Source: Haloglycomyces albus DSM 45210
GTDB lineage: Bacteria > Actinomycetota > Actinomycetes > Mycobacteriales > Micromonosporaceae
Length of the DNA stretch: 64,000 bases
Direction of reading: 5' to 3'
Assembly (NCBI RefSeq): GCF_000527155.1
Contig: NZ_AZUQ01000001.1
Location: forward strand, 3,051,889 to 3,115,888
The position numbers were made by a program, and so were the translations under genes. Below, piece after piece: positions 1-7,390 of the stretch (positions are counted from its first letter, which is position 1; each line of letters opens with the position of its first letter). The notes under the pieces were generated by a model, which worked only from the letters and a program-made list of their open reading frames with translations, ran no database searches and was not told the DNA's origin.

Positions 1-545
1 ACCGGTTCTTCGGTTTTCTTGTCGACGACGTTGGCACCCAGGTACTCGAAGGAAGTGCCTTCCCATTCGTCCGTACCTTCCGGGCAGCCGTCCTCTGGAC
101 AACCACCGTCGATCAGGCGTTGCAGTTCGTCCACGCCGCCGTCGAATTCGTGATTGCCCACCGACGATACGTCGAGGCCCATCGCTTCGACGGCTTCCAA
201 CGTCGGCTCGTCGTTGAATGCGGCCGACATGAACGGGGTCGCACCGATCAGGTCGCCGGCGGCAACGGTCGCACTGTTCGGCTGACCGTCGCGTGCTTCC
301 GCGAGGTGAGTCGCGAGGTACTCGGTACCACCTGCGGGAACCTCTTCGCCGTCCTCATTGGCCAATAGCATCGAATCGTCTGCGGCCAAACGCCCATGCA
401 GGTCGTTAAAGGCCAGCAGTTGCACTTCGACGTCGGAATCGTCCGCGCCTGATCCGGAACAGGCGCTCATCAACGTCAAGGCAGCAGCGGTACCCGCGAC
501 GGCGAGACCGCGACCGCTCCATTGCGATCGGTTCTTTCTCAACAA
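1..545 (-). CDS. 5'-nucleotidase / metallophosphatase lipoprotein (3' part cut by window edge)
   Basis: The gene runs leftwards off the window, so only the first roughly 180 residues are present. The N-terminus is a lipoprotein signal peptide: a basic n-region (RKNRSQWSGR), a hydrophobic stretch and a lipobox-like LMSAC. The calcineurin-like metallophosphatase fold follows, with the FNDLHGR metal-binding motif just after the signal peptide and GNHEFDGG later. This is the UshA/YfkN-type 5'-nucleotidase family, which hydrolyses extracellular nucleotides outside the membrane. I prefer the TTG at 545 because GGGAG lies five bases upstream. An in-frame ATG at 569 would add eight residues but has no visible ribosome binding site. 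The family assignment is firm; the substrate is not determined. Confidence 0.85.
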   Translation of the reverse strand, partial: MLRKNRSQWSGRGLAVAGTAAALTLMSACSGSGADDSDVEVQLLAFNDLHGRLAADDSMLLANEDGEEVPAGGTEYLATHLAEARDGQPNSATVAAGDLIGATPFMSAAFNDEPTLEAVEAMGLDVSSVGNHEFDGGVDELQRLIDGGCPEDGCPEGTDEWEGTSFEYLGANVVDKKTEEP

Positions 546-569
546 TGTTACTCCCAGGAGGATTCGCAT

Positions 570-824
570 TGAGCTACATGGATGCAGCTTCACTTTCAAA
601 TCCGATCATAGGATGAGCAAGCGGCAAATACAAAACCGGCTCAAATCCTGTGGGATTCAGCGTGTTCAACCCAATACGGTGTTGAAGATTCATGTACGGT
701 TCCCGGGCGCCCGCCGTCGTCGTTACTCCTTGGCCACGGTCTCGTAACCGGGTTTGGTTACGAGACCGACATGTCCTTCGCCCTGGGTAGGGGCAGGGTT
801 GCATTGTCAGGCCGACTCCGCTGG
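570..824. other. intergenic, no gene seen
   Basis: This stretch lies between the 5'-nucleotidase start and the right end of the TnpB element. I see no convincing coding sequence on either strand. It contains the inverted repeat listed at 738-767 and presumably the nucleotidase promoter. Confidence 0.6.
738..767. terminator. 12-bp perfect stem-loop
   Basis: GGTCTCGTAACC at 738-749 pairs perfectly with 756-767 around a six-base loop, and the flanking C/G adds one pair. It lies about 60 bases past the right end of the TnpB element in the direction of tnpB transcription, so it could end the tnpB/guide-RNA transcript. There is no clear U-tract. Confidence 0.5.
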
Positions 825-960
825 TTGACCTCCTCCCCGCGGCTAAGGCCGGGGGATTCCAACCGGTGAGACCGGTTGGCGCACGAGCCCTCGCGGGTGT
901 GCTGGTTCCTGCTTCACAGACTGACTCATGTCTCCGTCTCCACAGGCTGAGACCGCAAGC
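825..960 (-). ncRNA. candidate omega-RNA scaffold at the tnpB 3' end
   Basis: In TnpB systems the guide RNA overlaps the 3' end of tnpB and ends at the element's right end, with the guide copied from the flank. Here two consecutive hairpins precede the boundary: CCAACCGG/CCGGTTGG at 859-879 and the bipartite hairpin at 835-855. The related element at 20.4 kb has both hairpins with compensatory base changes, so the structure is conserved and not only the sequence. If active, the guide would begin at 824 going leftwards (CCAGCGGAGTCGG...). The 5' end of the RNA is a guess. Confidence 0.55.
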
Positions 961-2111
961 CCGGCGGCCTTAAGGATGTTTCTCGCCGCGTTCACGTCCG
1001 CATTCGCCCGATGCCCGCAGGCCGTGCAGCAGAAACTCGCTTGGCTATCGCGGTTGTTTGCTGCACAGTGCCCGCAGGCATGACAGGTCTGTGACGTGTA
1101 CGCAGGATGGATCGTGACCAGCTTGGTTCCGGTGTACCGGGCCTTGCTGGACAGTGCGAGTTCGAGCCGGTGCCATCCTTTGTCGAGGATGGCCCGGTTG
1201 AGTCCGGCTTTCGCCTTGACATTCCGCTTACTCGCACGCGCAGTCATGTTCGTGGTCTTGAGGTCTTCCAGCACGACCACGGCGTTGTCGGACGCGATCC
1301 GGTGCGCCACCTGCGCGGTGAAGTCGCCGCGCCGATCGGTGATCCGGCAGGACAGACGCCGCAGCCGCATCAACGTCCGGCCCCACGACGCCGAGCCCTT
1401 CCTCTGCCGGGCCAGCTGCTGCTGGAGGCGCTTATACCGCTTCACCTCGCCGGGCGTGACGAACGCGCGGTCATGGAACCGGCCGTCCGACGTGACCGCC
1501 GCATAGGCGACACCCCGATCGATCCCGACCGCCGCGCCAGGGTTGGCGTGCCGCTCAGGCGTGGTCTGGTCGTCGTCCACAAGAAACGATATCCACCACT
1601 GACCTGCCTTAAACGATACGGTGGCCGACCGTATTGGGCCACCGAGAGCACGTGTGGAACGGTAGGTGGCCCACCCGAGTTTGGGGAGCTTCACTCTCCC
1701 CCATTTCCGGTTGATCCGCTCCACGGCCATGGGTTTCGGGTCAGGAAACCGAAACGACGGAGACCACCGGTGCTTCACTCTCCACCGGACGGTAAACGTC
1801 CCATGCTCCCGGCACGCCCGGTCGAGATCACGAAGCGTTTGCTGGAGGAGGTGCGACGGCGCGACTTTCAGCCATTCTAGTCCGGGTTCGCGTTTCGCTT
1901 CGGCCAGTTGGCGGGCTTGTGGAACGTAGTTCGCCCATGCTCCTTTGCGACGCGCCTCCCGGCGTTGATCCAGCGCGGCATTCCACACCGCCCGGCAGAC
2001 GCCTCCGTACTCGGTGCACGCTTGGGCCTGTTCGGGGGTGAGCTTGAGACGAAAACGGCGACCGGTCAACATGCACACCACCTTATCGTTGGGGTCTGAC
2101 ATCGCGGTCAT
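843..2111 (-). CDS. tnpB: RNA-guided nuclease TnpB
   Basis: This is a 422-residue TnpB of the IS200/IS605 OrfB family, an RNA-guided DNA nuclease that promotes retention of its element. The RuvC-like catalytic triad appears intact: Asp198 (GIDRG), Glu282 (VVLEDL) and Asp372 (ADVNAARN). The zinc ribbon between them has Cys343-x2-Cys346 and Cys362-x2-Cys365. The N-terminal helix-turn-helix region begins LTPEQAQACTEYGGVCRAVWN. The last 40 or so codons run through the guide-RNA scaffold. An in-frame ATG at 2102 (MSDPND) is an alternative start; neither has a strong ribosome binding site. It looks functional, but transposition would need a TnpA acting in trans. Confidence 0.9.
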   Translation of the reverse strand: MTAMSDPNDKVVCMLTGRRFRLKLTPEQAQACTEYGGVCRAVWNAALDQRREARRKGAWANYVPQARQLAEAKREPGLEWLKVAPSHLLQQTLRDLDRACREHGTFTVRWRVKHRWSPSFRFPDPKPMAVERINRKWGRVKLPKLGWATYRSTRALGGPIRSATVSFKAGQWWISFLVDDDQTTPERHANPGAAVGIDRGVAYAAVTSDGRFHDRAFVTPGEVKRYKRLQQQLARQRKGSASWGRTLMRLRRLSCRITDRRGDFTAQVAHRIASDNAVVVLEDLKTTNMTARASKRNVKAKAGLNRAILDKGWHRLELALSSKARYTGTKLVTIHPAYTSQTCHACGHCAANNRDSQASFCCTACGHRANADVNAARNILKAAGLAVSACGDGDMSQSVKQEPAHPRGLVRQPVSPVGIPRP

Positions 2112-2122
2112 TGATGTGCTTA

Positions 2123-2142
2123 CCCCACGGCTAAAGCCAGGG
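2123..2142. repeat. left-end hairpin of the TnpB element
   Basis: On the minus strand this reads CCCT-GGC-TTTA-GCC-GTGGGG, an imperfect hairpin just upstream of tnpB. It resembles the right-end hairpin at 835-855 and the left hairpin of the deleted element at 20265-20285. Confidence 0.7.
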
Positions 2143-2186
2143 CCCTGCGCACTACGAACCTCCGATCAGTTCTCGATGGAGACGAC

Positions 2187-2226
2187 AAAAGCGCCCCGGG
2201 GAGGTACCGTGCCCGAGGCGCCTTTT
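2187..2226. terminator. bidirectional intrinsic terminator
   Basis: AAAAGCGCCCCGGG pairs with GCCCGAGGCGCCTTTT, leaving one bulge and one mismatch and A/T runs on both sides. It could end transcription of acylphosphatase from the right. The rest of the interval 2151-2405 shows no gene. Confidence 0.6.
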
Positions 2227-2405
2227 CGTGGATGCTTCCACGCAATTATTTAGTGATTTCCATTGGCGGAAGCACCTGTGAAATGATCATTGATTATCAG
2301 TGCCTCCTTCCTCACTCGTCGGAAGTCACGCCAGACGAACGTGACGGTCATAAAATTACCAATCACCTTCCCGACCGGCAATCGATTTTTCGACCAGCAC
2401 AATCG

Positions 2406-2699
2406 TCAACCGTCGAACCGCGTCATCCCGGTGGGAGCGATACGGAAGCCCCGTTCCCCTTCCGGCGGAAAGCGCACCGATTCCATCTCCCGTACTTCTG
2501 CCGCCTCCGGGCCGACCGACATCCATTCCACCATTCGCTCGACCACATCGTCATCACCTTCGAAAACACCTTCAACCGACCCGTCGATGACGTTTCTAAC
2601 CCAGCCGGAGAGCCCGTCACTCACCGCCCGTCGGGAACACGAATCTCGAAAGAACACACCCTGAACCCGGCCCACCACACGCACGTAAACCCTGATCAT
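2406..2699 (-). CDS. acyP: acylphosphatase
   Basis: This 97-residue protein hydrolyses carboxyl-phosphate bonds in the cytosol. The signature GRVQGVFFRDS supplies the phosphate-binding loop and catalytic Arg, and GWVRN supplies the catalytic Asn. Its length is typical of the family. I start it at the ATG at 2699 because the homology begins there and because TATGCT lies exactly six bases upstream, which fits a leaderless transcript. A longer reading from 2774 would add 25 residues unlike the family. It diverges from the peroxiredoxin gene. Confidence 0.85.
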   Translation of the reverse strand: MIRVYVRVVGRVQGVFFRDSCSRRAVSDGLSGWVRNVIDGSVEGVFEGDDDVVERMVEWMSVGPEAAEVREMESVRFPPEGERGFRIAPTGMTRFDG

Positions 2700-2785
2700 G
2701 CAATCAGCATAATTGACCGAAACGGCACTGTCGGACAACCGTGAACCTCTGCGACAATGAAACGACGACGACAAAGGAGACCACC

Positions 2786-3259
2786 ATGTCCAAAATCCTC
2801 AAGCCCGGCGAGAAAATCGATGACTTCGCCGTGCCGGACCAAAGCGGAACCACCCGTCGACTCTCTGAACTACTTGGCAACGGACCAGTCGTTCTATTCT
2901 TCTACCCCAAAGCCATGACCTCAGGTTGCACCGCCGAAGGGTGTCACTTCCGCGACATGGCGGCGGAATTCGAGGAAGCGGGAGCACAGCGCGTCGGCAT
3001 CAGTATGGACGACACCGATAAACAGAAAGACTTCGCCGCCCAGAACGAATTCGACTACCCACTGCTGTCCGATACCGACGGCACGGTAGCCGACCAATTC
3101 GGAGTTCGCCGCCGCCTCAAACTCGGGCCGTTGAGTGTCAAGCGAGTCACCTTCGTCATTGGCACCGACCGGACCCTACTCCACTCCATACACAGCGAAA
3201 CCAACATGACCAACCACGCCGACGAAGCGCTGAAGGTCATTCTCAATCAAGGCGACTAA
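2786..3259 (+). CDS. bcp: thioredoxin-dependent peroxiredoxin, PrxQ/BCP type
   Basis: This 157-residue cytosolic peroxiredoxin reduces hydroperoxides with thioredoxin. Peroxidatic Cys48 lies in TSGCTAEGC and the probable resolving Cys53 is five residues later, as in the PrxQ subgroup. The start at 2786 is set by AAAGGAG seven bases upstream; an upstream in-frame ATG at 2741 has no such site. It ends within a few bases of the stop of a convergent small membrane gene. A paralogue with the same Cys48/Cys53 spacing sits at 33130-33591. Confidence 0.9.
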   Translation: MSKILKPGEKIDDFAVPDQSGTTRRLSELLGNGPVVLFFYPKAMTSGCTAEGCHFRDMAAEFEEAGAQRVGISMDDTDKQKDFAAQNEFDYPLLSDTDGTVADQFGVRRRLKLGPLSVKRVTFVIGTDRTLLHSIHSETNMTNHADEALKVILNQGD

Positions 3260-3375
3260 CACGAGCCCAGCAATACCACACCGATGACGACAAGAGACAC
3301 GACCACAACGACGCGAATCAACCATCGCAGCATCGGACCTTGAGGTTGACCCATGATCGGAGGTTGTAGTCCCAT
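3256..3375 (-). CDS. 39-residue single-span membrane peptide
   Basis: A short ORF with a good ribosome binding site (AAGGGGG about seven bases before ATG at 3375) encodes a Pro/Gln-rich N-terminus, an Arg-flanked span of Val/Ile/Leu from about residue 19 to 37, and a final Gly-Ser-Cys. The stop overlaps the stop of the convergent peroxiredoxin gene. I do not recognise a family. The C-terminal Cys is odd: it resembles a lipobox cysteine with nothing after it. The ribosome binding site and membrane-like composition support it as real, but it could be chance. Confidence 0.5.
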   Translation of the reverse strand: MGLQPPIMGQPQGPMLRWLIRVVVVVSLVVIGVVLLGSC

Positions 3376-3454
3376 CGTTTCACCCCCTTAATCCCACCTT
3401 AACCGGTGCAATAGCGATAAACTACCCATTAAGAGGACGAAGGGGGGCGATATA

Positions 3455-3769
3455 GTGCCACGGCTACACGTCGAACACTGGATCACCGGCGTCTATATCG
3501 CTCTCTTGCTACTTGTCGCCTTCTACACAGTCGTGGCGACCGAGTTCGACGCTTCCGGGCTTGCCGGAGTCTGGCTGGTTCTTCTCACCGCGCCCACCTC
3601 CTACCTCATCTTCCTCACACCCGTCACCGGCCTGCCGGCCCTGGTCGCCTACTTGGCAGCCGGGATGTTCCAAGCCGTTGTCATGTTCAGCCTCCTGGGA
3701 AGCATCCGCCGTCATATCGCCGCCCGGCGTCACAGAAAAGACGAACCTCCGCCCGGACTATCGCACTAG
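3455..3769 (+). CDS. small membrane protein, SCO4225-like
   Basis: The 104-residue product has about three hydrophobic segments (residues 8-30, 35-55 and 60-83) and a basic C-terminal tail (RRHIAARRHRK). The pattern of an Ala/Gly segment followed by GVWLVLLTAPTSYL resembles the SCO4225 family of actinobacterial membrane proteins, whose function is unknown. The GTG start has an AGGGGGG ribosome binding site. Its stop overlaps the stop of the convergent hydrolase by four bases. Confidence 0.7.
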   Translation: MPRLHVEHWITGVYIALLLLVAFYTVVATEFDASGLAGVWLVLLTAPTSYLIFLTPVTGLPALVAYLAAGMFQAVVMFSLLGSIRRHIAARRHRKDEPPPGLSH

Positions 3770-4626
3770 GTCTCTGACGCCAGGAATCGCGTCAGGACCT
3801 CGTTGAACCGCTCGGGTCTCTCCAGCCCGGGAAGATGCCCACAGTCGTCAAGGTCAACCCGGTTGGCCTGGGCGATCGATTGAGAGACCGCTGTGCCCAC
3901 TTCCTGAATTTCAGGTACATCCTCCCGCCCGTTAACCACCAAGACCGGGGCCGTCACCTCCGCCAAGCGATTCACTACGTCGACCTCGGGCTCCACCCGA
4001 GCAGTCGACGGCGTCGACCAAGTCAGTCGCAAATGTGCGCCGAGCATCCGCTCCACTCCCGCCACCACCTCGGGGTCGAGGGTGTCGGCCCGCCGCCGTG
4101 GGCCGGCGACCATCCATTCGATATGCGCTCTGACGTAGGCGGCGATATCCCGGTCCAACTGGACTCCAGGCTCACCTCGACCCTCCAGGTACCGTTTCCG
4201 TCGCTCGGCGTCGATCTGCGAGTGGACCCTGGTGCGTACCTGCTCGATGAACGACTGTGGCCATTGGTAACCGGGAAGTCCCGGCGCCGCCACAACCAGA
4301 CTCTCAATCCGGTGCGGTTCGAGAAGTGCGGCTTCTAGAGCCGTTCCACCGCCCATGGAATTCCCGACCACGATCGCACGCTCGATGTCAAGGCCGTCGA
4401 GAAGCGCCAAGAGATCACGGCCTGGGCTGTACGTTCCTTCGCCCAACTCGGACTCACCGTGTCCCCGTGAGTCGTACGACAACACCCGGTGATCCTGACT
4501 AAAGTGGTCCAGTTGTTTTTCCCACGACCGACGATCGGTCAAGCCCGCGTGAACGAACACCACTGTGGGGCCGGATCCTCTAAGGTCATAGCCGATACGA
4601 ACGCCGTTGACGGAAATCGAACTCAT
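3766..4626 (-). CDS. alpha/beta hydrolase
   Basis: This 286-residue cytosolic hydrolase has the alpha/beta fold. The nucleophile elbow GNSMGG gives Ser90, the acid is Asp236 (NGREDVP), and the base is His264 (DCGHLPG). FVHAGLTDRRSW supplies the oxyanion-hole region. The closest recognisable type is the haloperoxidase/MhpC-like esterase group; the substrate is unknown. I prefer the ATG at 4626 because TATGCT lies seven bases upstream (leaderless). The ATG at 4638 would add MLTR. Confidence 0.8.
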   Translation of the reverse strand: MSSISVNGVRIGYDLRGSGPTVVFVHAGLTDRRSWEKQLDHFSQDHRVLSYDSRGHGESELGEGTYSPGRDLLALLDGLDIERAIVVGNSMGGGTALEAALLEPHRIESLVVAAPGLPGYQWPQSFIEQVRTRVHSQIDAERRKRYLEGRGEPGVQLDRDIAAYVRAHIEWMVAGPRRRADTLDPEVVAGVERMLGAHLRLTWSTPSTARVEPEVDVVNRLAEVTAPVLVVNGREDVPEIQEVGTAVSQSIAQANRVDLDDCGHLPGLERPERFNEVLTRFLASET

Positions 4627-4765
4627 ACGAGTGAGCATACTTCACGAATAGGATTCACCTGGGAGGTGGAACCAGGGGAGACTCCAAGGACCGCATGCCT
4701 ACCATGACCGGGCGGCGTCGATGACCGTGCCCCAGACCCACATAAGTCGTCCGGTTCTCGCACAT

Positions 4766-5020
4766 TCACATTCCATCGCTGACGTTCTCTTCCGCGGCAA
4801 GCTCGTCCAAAGAGACCCCCAGCGCCCGGCAGAGTCTGGCGATCGAGAAGAAATTGGGACTGAGAATGCGCCCGTTTTCGATTTTCCGCAGTGTCTCCGG
4901 AGAGATTTCGGCTTCATAGGCCACATCGTCCAGGCGTCGTTCTCCTCTTGCCGTCTTAAGGGATCGGCCCAGGATCTTTCCTTGTCGTCGTTCCTGCGGC
5001 GTCAGTTCAGGTCGAATCAT
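4766..5020 (-). CDS. XRE-family transcriptional regulator
   Basis: An 84-residue protein made almost entirely of a Cro/C1-type helix-turn-helix (RLDDVAYEAEISPETLRKIENG, roughly residues 30-55). It is transcribed away from the methionine aminopeptidase gene, and the intergenic palindrome at 5023-5038 is the likely operator. On the minus strand TATAAT sits six bases before this ATG, so the mRNA would be leaderless and repressor binding would block both promoters at once. Confidence 0.85.
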   Translation of the reverse strand: MIRPELTPQERRQGKILGRSLKTARGERRLDDVAYEAEISPETLRKIENGRILSPNFFSIARLCRALGVSLDELAAEENVSDGM

Positions 5021-5022
5021 AG

Positions 5023-5038
5023 TGGTATTATAATACCA
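5023..5038. promoter_or_regulatory. 16-bp perfect palindrome with two TATAAT boxes (XRE operator)
   Basis: TGGTATTATAATACCA is perfectly self-complementary. It contains TATAAT in both directions: 5029-5034 for the aminopeptidase gene and 5032-5027 for the regulator. A dimeric XRE repressor bound here would cover both -10 elements. The role is inferred from position. Confidence 0.7.
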
Positions 5039-5062
5039 ATACTGAGTGTGGAAGGAAAGTAC

Positions 5063-5833
5063 ATGATTGAGTTCTTCGAGGCGGACGAGATTGAAAAGAT
5101 GCGCCCCGCGGGCCGATTCGTCGCTGATACATTGACCGAACTGCGGGACGACATCGTTGACGTGGGAACCGACCTCCTGGAAATCGACGCTTTTGTGCGT
5201 GACCGGATTAAGAGCCACGGAGCGACCTCATGCTATGTGGACTACCATCCGTCCTTCGGGTCGAAACCCTTCGGCCATTACATTTGCACGTCGGTCAACG
5301 ATGCGGTCCTCCACGGTCTACCCCACAGGTACCGGCTGCGGGACGGCGATCTGGTGAGCCTCGATCTAGCCGTTAACGTCAACGGGTGGGTAGCGGACAG
5401 TGCGATCAGCTTTAACGTTGGCCAACCTCGCACCGACGACCAACGCATGATCGAAACGTGCCGGGCGGCCTTGGACGCCGCCATCGACGTCGCATTGCCC
5501 GGCAACCGAATCGGCGACATATCATCCACGATCGGCAATATACTCACTCAAGCGGGATACGGCGTCAACACCGATTTCGGTGGCCACGGAGTGGGGCGAA
5601 CGATGCACGGTGATCCGCACATACCCAATAACGGCCGTGCGGGTAAAGGTATGACCCTGAAACCGGGTCTCGCCATAGCCATCGAACCGTGGGTCCTCAA
5701 TACGACCGATCGATACCGCTTTGACTCCGATGGATGGACCTTGCGCAGTGCCGACGGATCTCGTGGCGCCCACATGGAACATACGATCGTCGTCACGGAC
5801 AACGAACCGATCGTTCTCACCGAACGCGCATGA
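5063..5833 (+). CDS. map: methionine aminopeptidase, type I
   Basis: The 256-residue enzyme removes N-terminal Met from nascent proteins. The five metal ligands of the pita-bread fold can be placed: Asp in SLDLAVNVNG, Asp in VADSA, His in GGHGVGRTMHGDP, Glu in IEPWV and Glu in MEHTIVV. CTSVNDAVLHGLP matches the substrate-side loop. GGAAGG seven bases before the ATG at 5063 decides the start. It is probably a second, regulated MAP, because it is paired with a dedicated XRE repressor instead of sitting in a ribosomal operon. Confidence 0.9.
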   Translation: MIEFFEADEIEKMRPAGRFVADTLTELRDDIVDVGTDLLEIDAFVRDRIKSHGATSCYVDYHPSFGSKPFGHYICTSVNDAVLHGLPHRYRLRDGDLVSLDLAVNVNGWVADSAISFNVGQPRTDDQRMIETCRAALDAAIDVALPGNRIGDISSTIGNILTQAGYGVNTDFGGHGVGRTMHGDPHIPNNGRAGKGMTLKPGLAIAIEPWVLNTTDRYRFDSDGWTLRSADGSRGAHMEHTIVVTDNEPIVLTERA

Positions 5834-5956
5834 CCCGCTTTTCCACGTTCGCGCCGTTCTGCCGCAGGTGGGGCGGCGCAGGACCCGATTCCTGTTCAAG
5901 CGTCAATATCTCCCGATTACCACGTACGGCGAATTTCAGTGCTCCACAATGGCAAG

Positions 5957-7273
5957 ATGAGAATTGTATCCGCCGCTCGACACCGCAGATTCTCGTCCGT
6001 ACGTGAGCATCTCCGCAACTCCTTCGTCCTGGCGCCCACCGTGGCCATTGTAGCGGCGACCGTGTTGACGGGAATGGTTTGGACAGCCGACGGCGCAACC
6101 ACTCAGATTCTACGAGAATCCGATCTCGACAGATACATCGACGATCTGTCCATTCTCATCGAACCGGCCGCGACCATGGTCAATACCGTCGCGTCCGCCA
6201 TGTTGACCTTCGTTGGCGTGATCTTCTCGATCTCTCTCGTAGCGCTTCAGATGGCGGCGAACTCATTTTCGCAACGGGTTCTCCTGCTTTTCGTTCGTTC
6301 GCGCATCACTAAAGCCACCTTGTCGATCTTTCTCGGCACCTTCGTATACTCCATGCTCATCACCTTGGAGTTCTCCGAGTATCAAAAGGACTCCGAAGTT
6401 ACCGCCATACCACTGTTCGGCTCCATCGTCGCCATCGCCTTGGTTTTCGCGAGTCTTCTGCTGTTCGTCATCTACGTCGACTCCACGATTCGGCTACTCC
6501 GTCTTTCCAAGGTCATCGAACACATTTCCCGTGACGCTCTGAAGACCGTCCAGTTCCTGAGTCGCAATTACGAACAGGGGAGAGAGGGACCAGAACCACA
6601 TTTCGACGACGAACCCTTCATTCTGGTTCACAATGGCCGATCCGGAGTTCTGCAGGACATCAATATACGCCGGATAGTCCATCACGCACGCAAACGAGAC
6701 GTGATCGTCGACATCATCCCACGCGTCGGCGACTTCATTACCACCGGAACACCGGTTGCTCGTATCTCAGGACGAAGGTTTCCTGCTAAGCAGCTTGCTC
6801 GATGCATAACGACGGGATCGGATCGGTCCATATACCAAGACGTGGCCTTCGGATTTCGCCAACTCGTCGATATCGGCGCCAAGGCTCTATCCCCAGGTGT
6901 CAACGACCCGACCACCGCAGTGCAAGTCATCGATCGTATCCAGGAACTCATCGGCAAGGTAGCCGATGAATCGTTCGAATCGGTCGCGTTCACCGACCGA
7001 ACGGACCGCGTCCGACTGATAACGCATGATCAAACCTGGACGTCACTGGTGAATTTGGCCTTCACGGAAATCCGCACGTACGGCTCGTCGTCGCCGCAGG
7101 TGACCCGACGTCTGACCGCGGCGCTCAATGACCTCATCCGTGTCACGTCCGACGAACGTCGAGAACCGCTGCAACGTCAACTCGACTTGCTACGGACCGA
7201 TGTCGCCGAATCCGTCCCCAATGCCGACGACGCCGAGTTCGCTTTGATCGCCGACCGGCAGGGAATCGGGTGA
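5957..7273 (+). CDS. DUF2254 membrane protein
   Basis: A 438-residue membrane protein. There are about four membrane segments in the first 190 residues: the N-terminal APTVAIVAATVLTG, then MLTFVGVIFSISLVALQMA, LSIFLGTFVYSMLI and a Val/Ala-rich one. A large soluble C-terminal domain follows. SFSQRVL and the region FIHxGDF-ARISG are typical of DUF2254, a family of unknown function. The start at 5957 has CACAAT six bases upstream, a weak leaderless promoter; an ATG at 5939 is an alternative. Its stop lies inside the long terminator that follows. Confidence 0.8.
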   Translation: MRIVSAARHRRFSSVREHLRNSFVLAPTVAIVAATVLTGMVWTADGATTQILRESDLDRYIDDLSILIEPAATMVNTVASAMLTFVGVIFSISLVALQMAANSFSQRVLLLFVRSRITKATLSIFLGTFVYSMLITLEFSEYQKDSEVTAIPLFGSIVAIALVFASLLLFVIYVDSTIRLLRLSKVIEHISRDALKTVQFLSRNYEQGREGPEPHFDDEPFILVHNGRSGVLQDINIRRIVHHARKRDVIVDIIPRVGDFITTGTPVARISGRRFPAKQLARCITTGSDRSIYQDVAFGFRQLVDIGAKALSPGVNDPTTAVQVIDRIQELIGKVADESFESVAFTDRTDRVRLITHDQTWTSLVNLAFTEIRTYGSSSPQVTRRLTAALNDLIRVTSDERREPLQRQLDLLRTDVAESVPNADDAEFALIADRQGIG

Positions 7274-7315
7274 ATCGTGGGTTCGACGGTACGTTCCACG
7301 TCGAACCCACGATTC
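7272..7315. terminator. 17-bp perfect inverted repeat between convergent genes
   Basis: GAATCGTGGGTTCGACG at 7272-7288 pairs perfectly with 7299-7315 around a ten-base loop. It starts on the stop codon of the DUF2254 gene and could serve as terminator in both directions. There is no U-tract. Confidence 0.7.
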
Positions 7316-7390
7316 AGCTTGGTCGTTGTGGATCGCAGATACGGCGGTACTTCCACAGCGATCGTTTCTGGTCGGTTCCCGGGCCTGTTC

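Larger units (their letters stand above)
825..2150 (-). mobile_element. standalone TnpB element (IS200/IS605 superfamily, IS1341-like)
   Basis: The element consists of one tnpB gene between subterminal hairpins; no TnpA transposase is present. The right end ends in GGGGAGGAGGTCAA (minus strand, up to 825) after hairpin CCCC..CGGC-CTTA-GCCG..GGGG at 835-855. The left end has the related hairpin CCC.GGC-TTTA-GCC..GGGG at 2123-2142. Both hairpins carry the same GGC/GCC inner stem, as expected if one transposase recognises both. The exact left boundary is not determined. A second, deleted relative sits at 20255-20532 and shares the right-end sequence, which fixes the right boundary. Confidence 0.85.

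Noticed and set aside
574-804. Minus-strand frame of 76 codons containing TGFEPV
   Set aside because: It lacks a start signal and any domain; such strings often arise from non-coding DNA.
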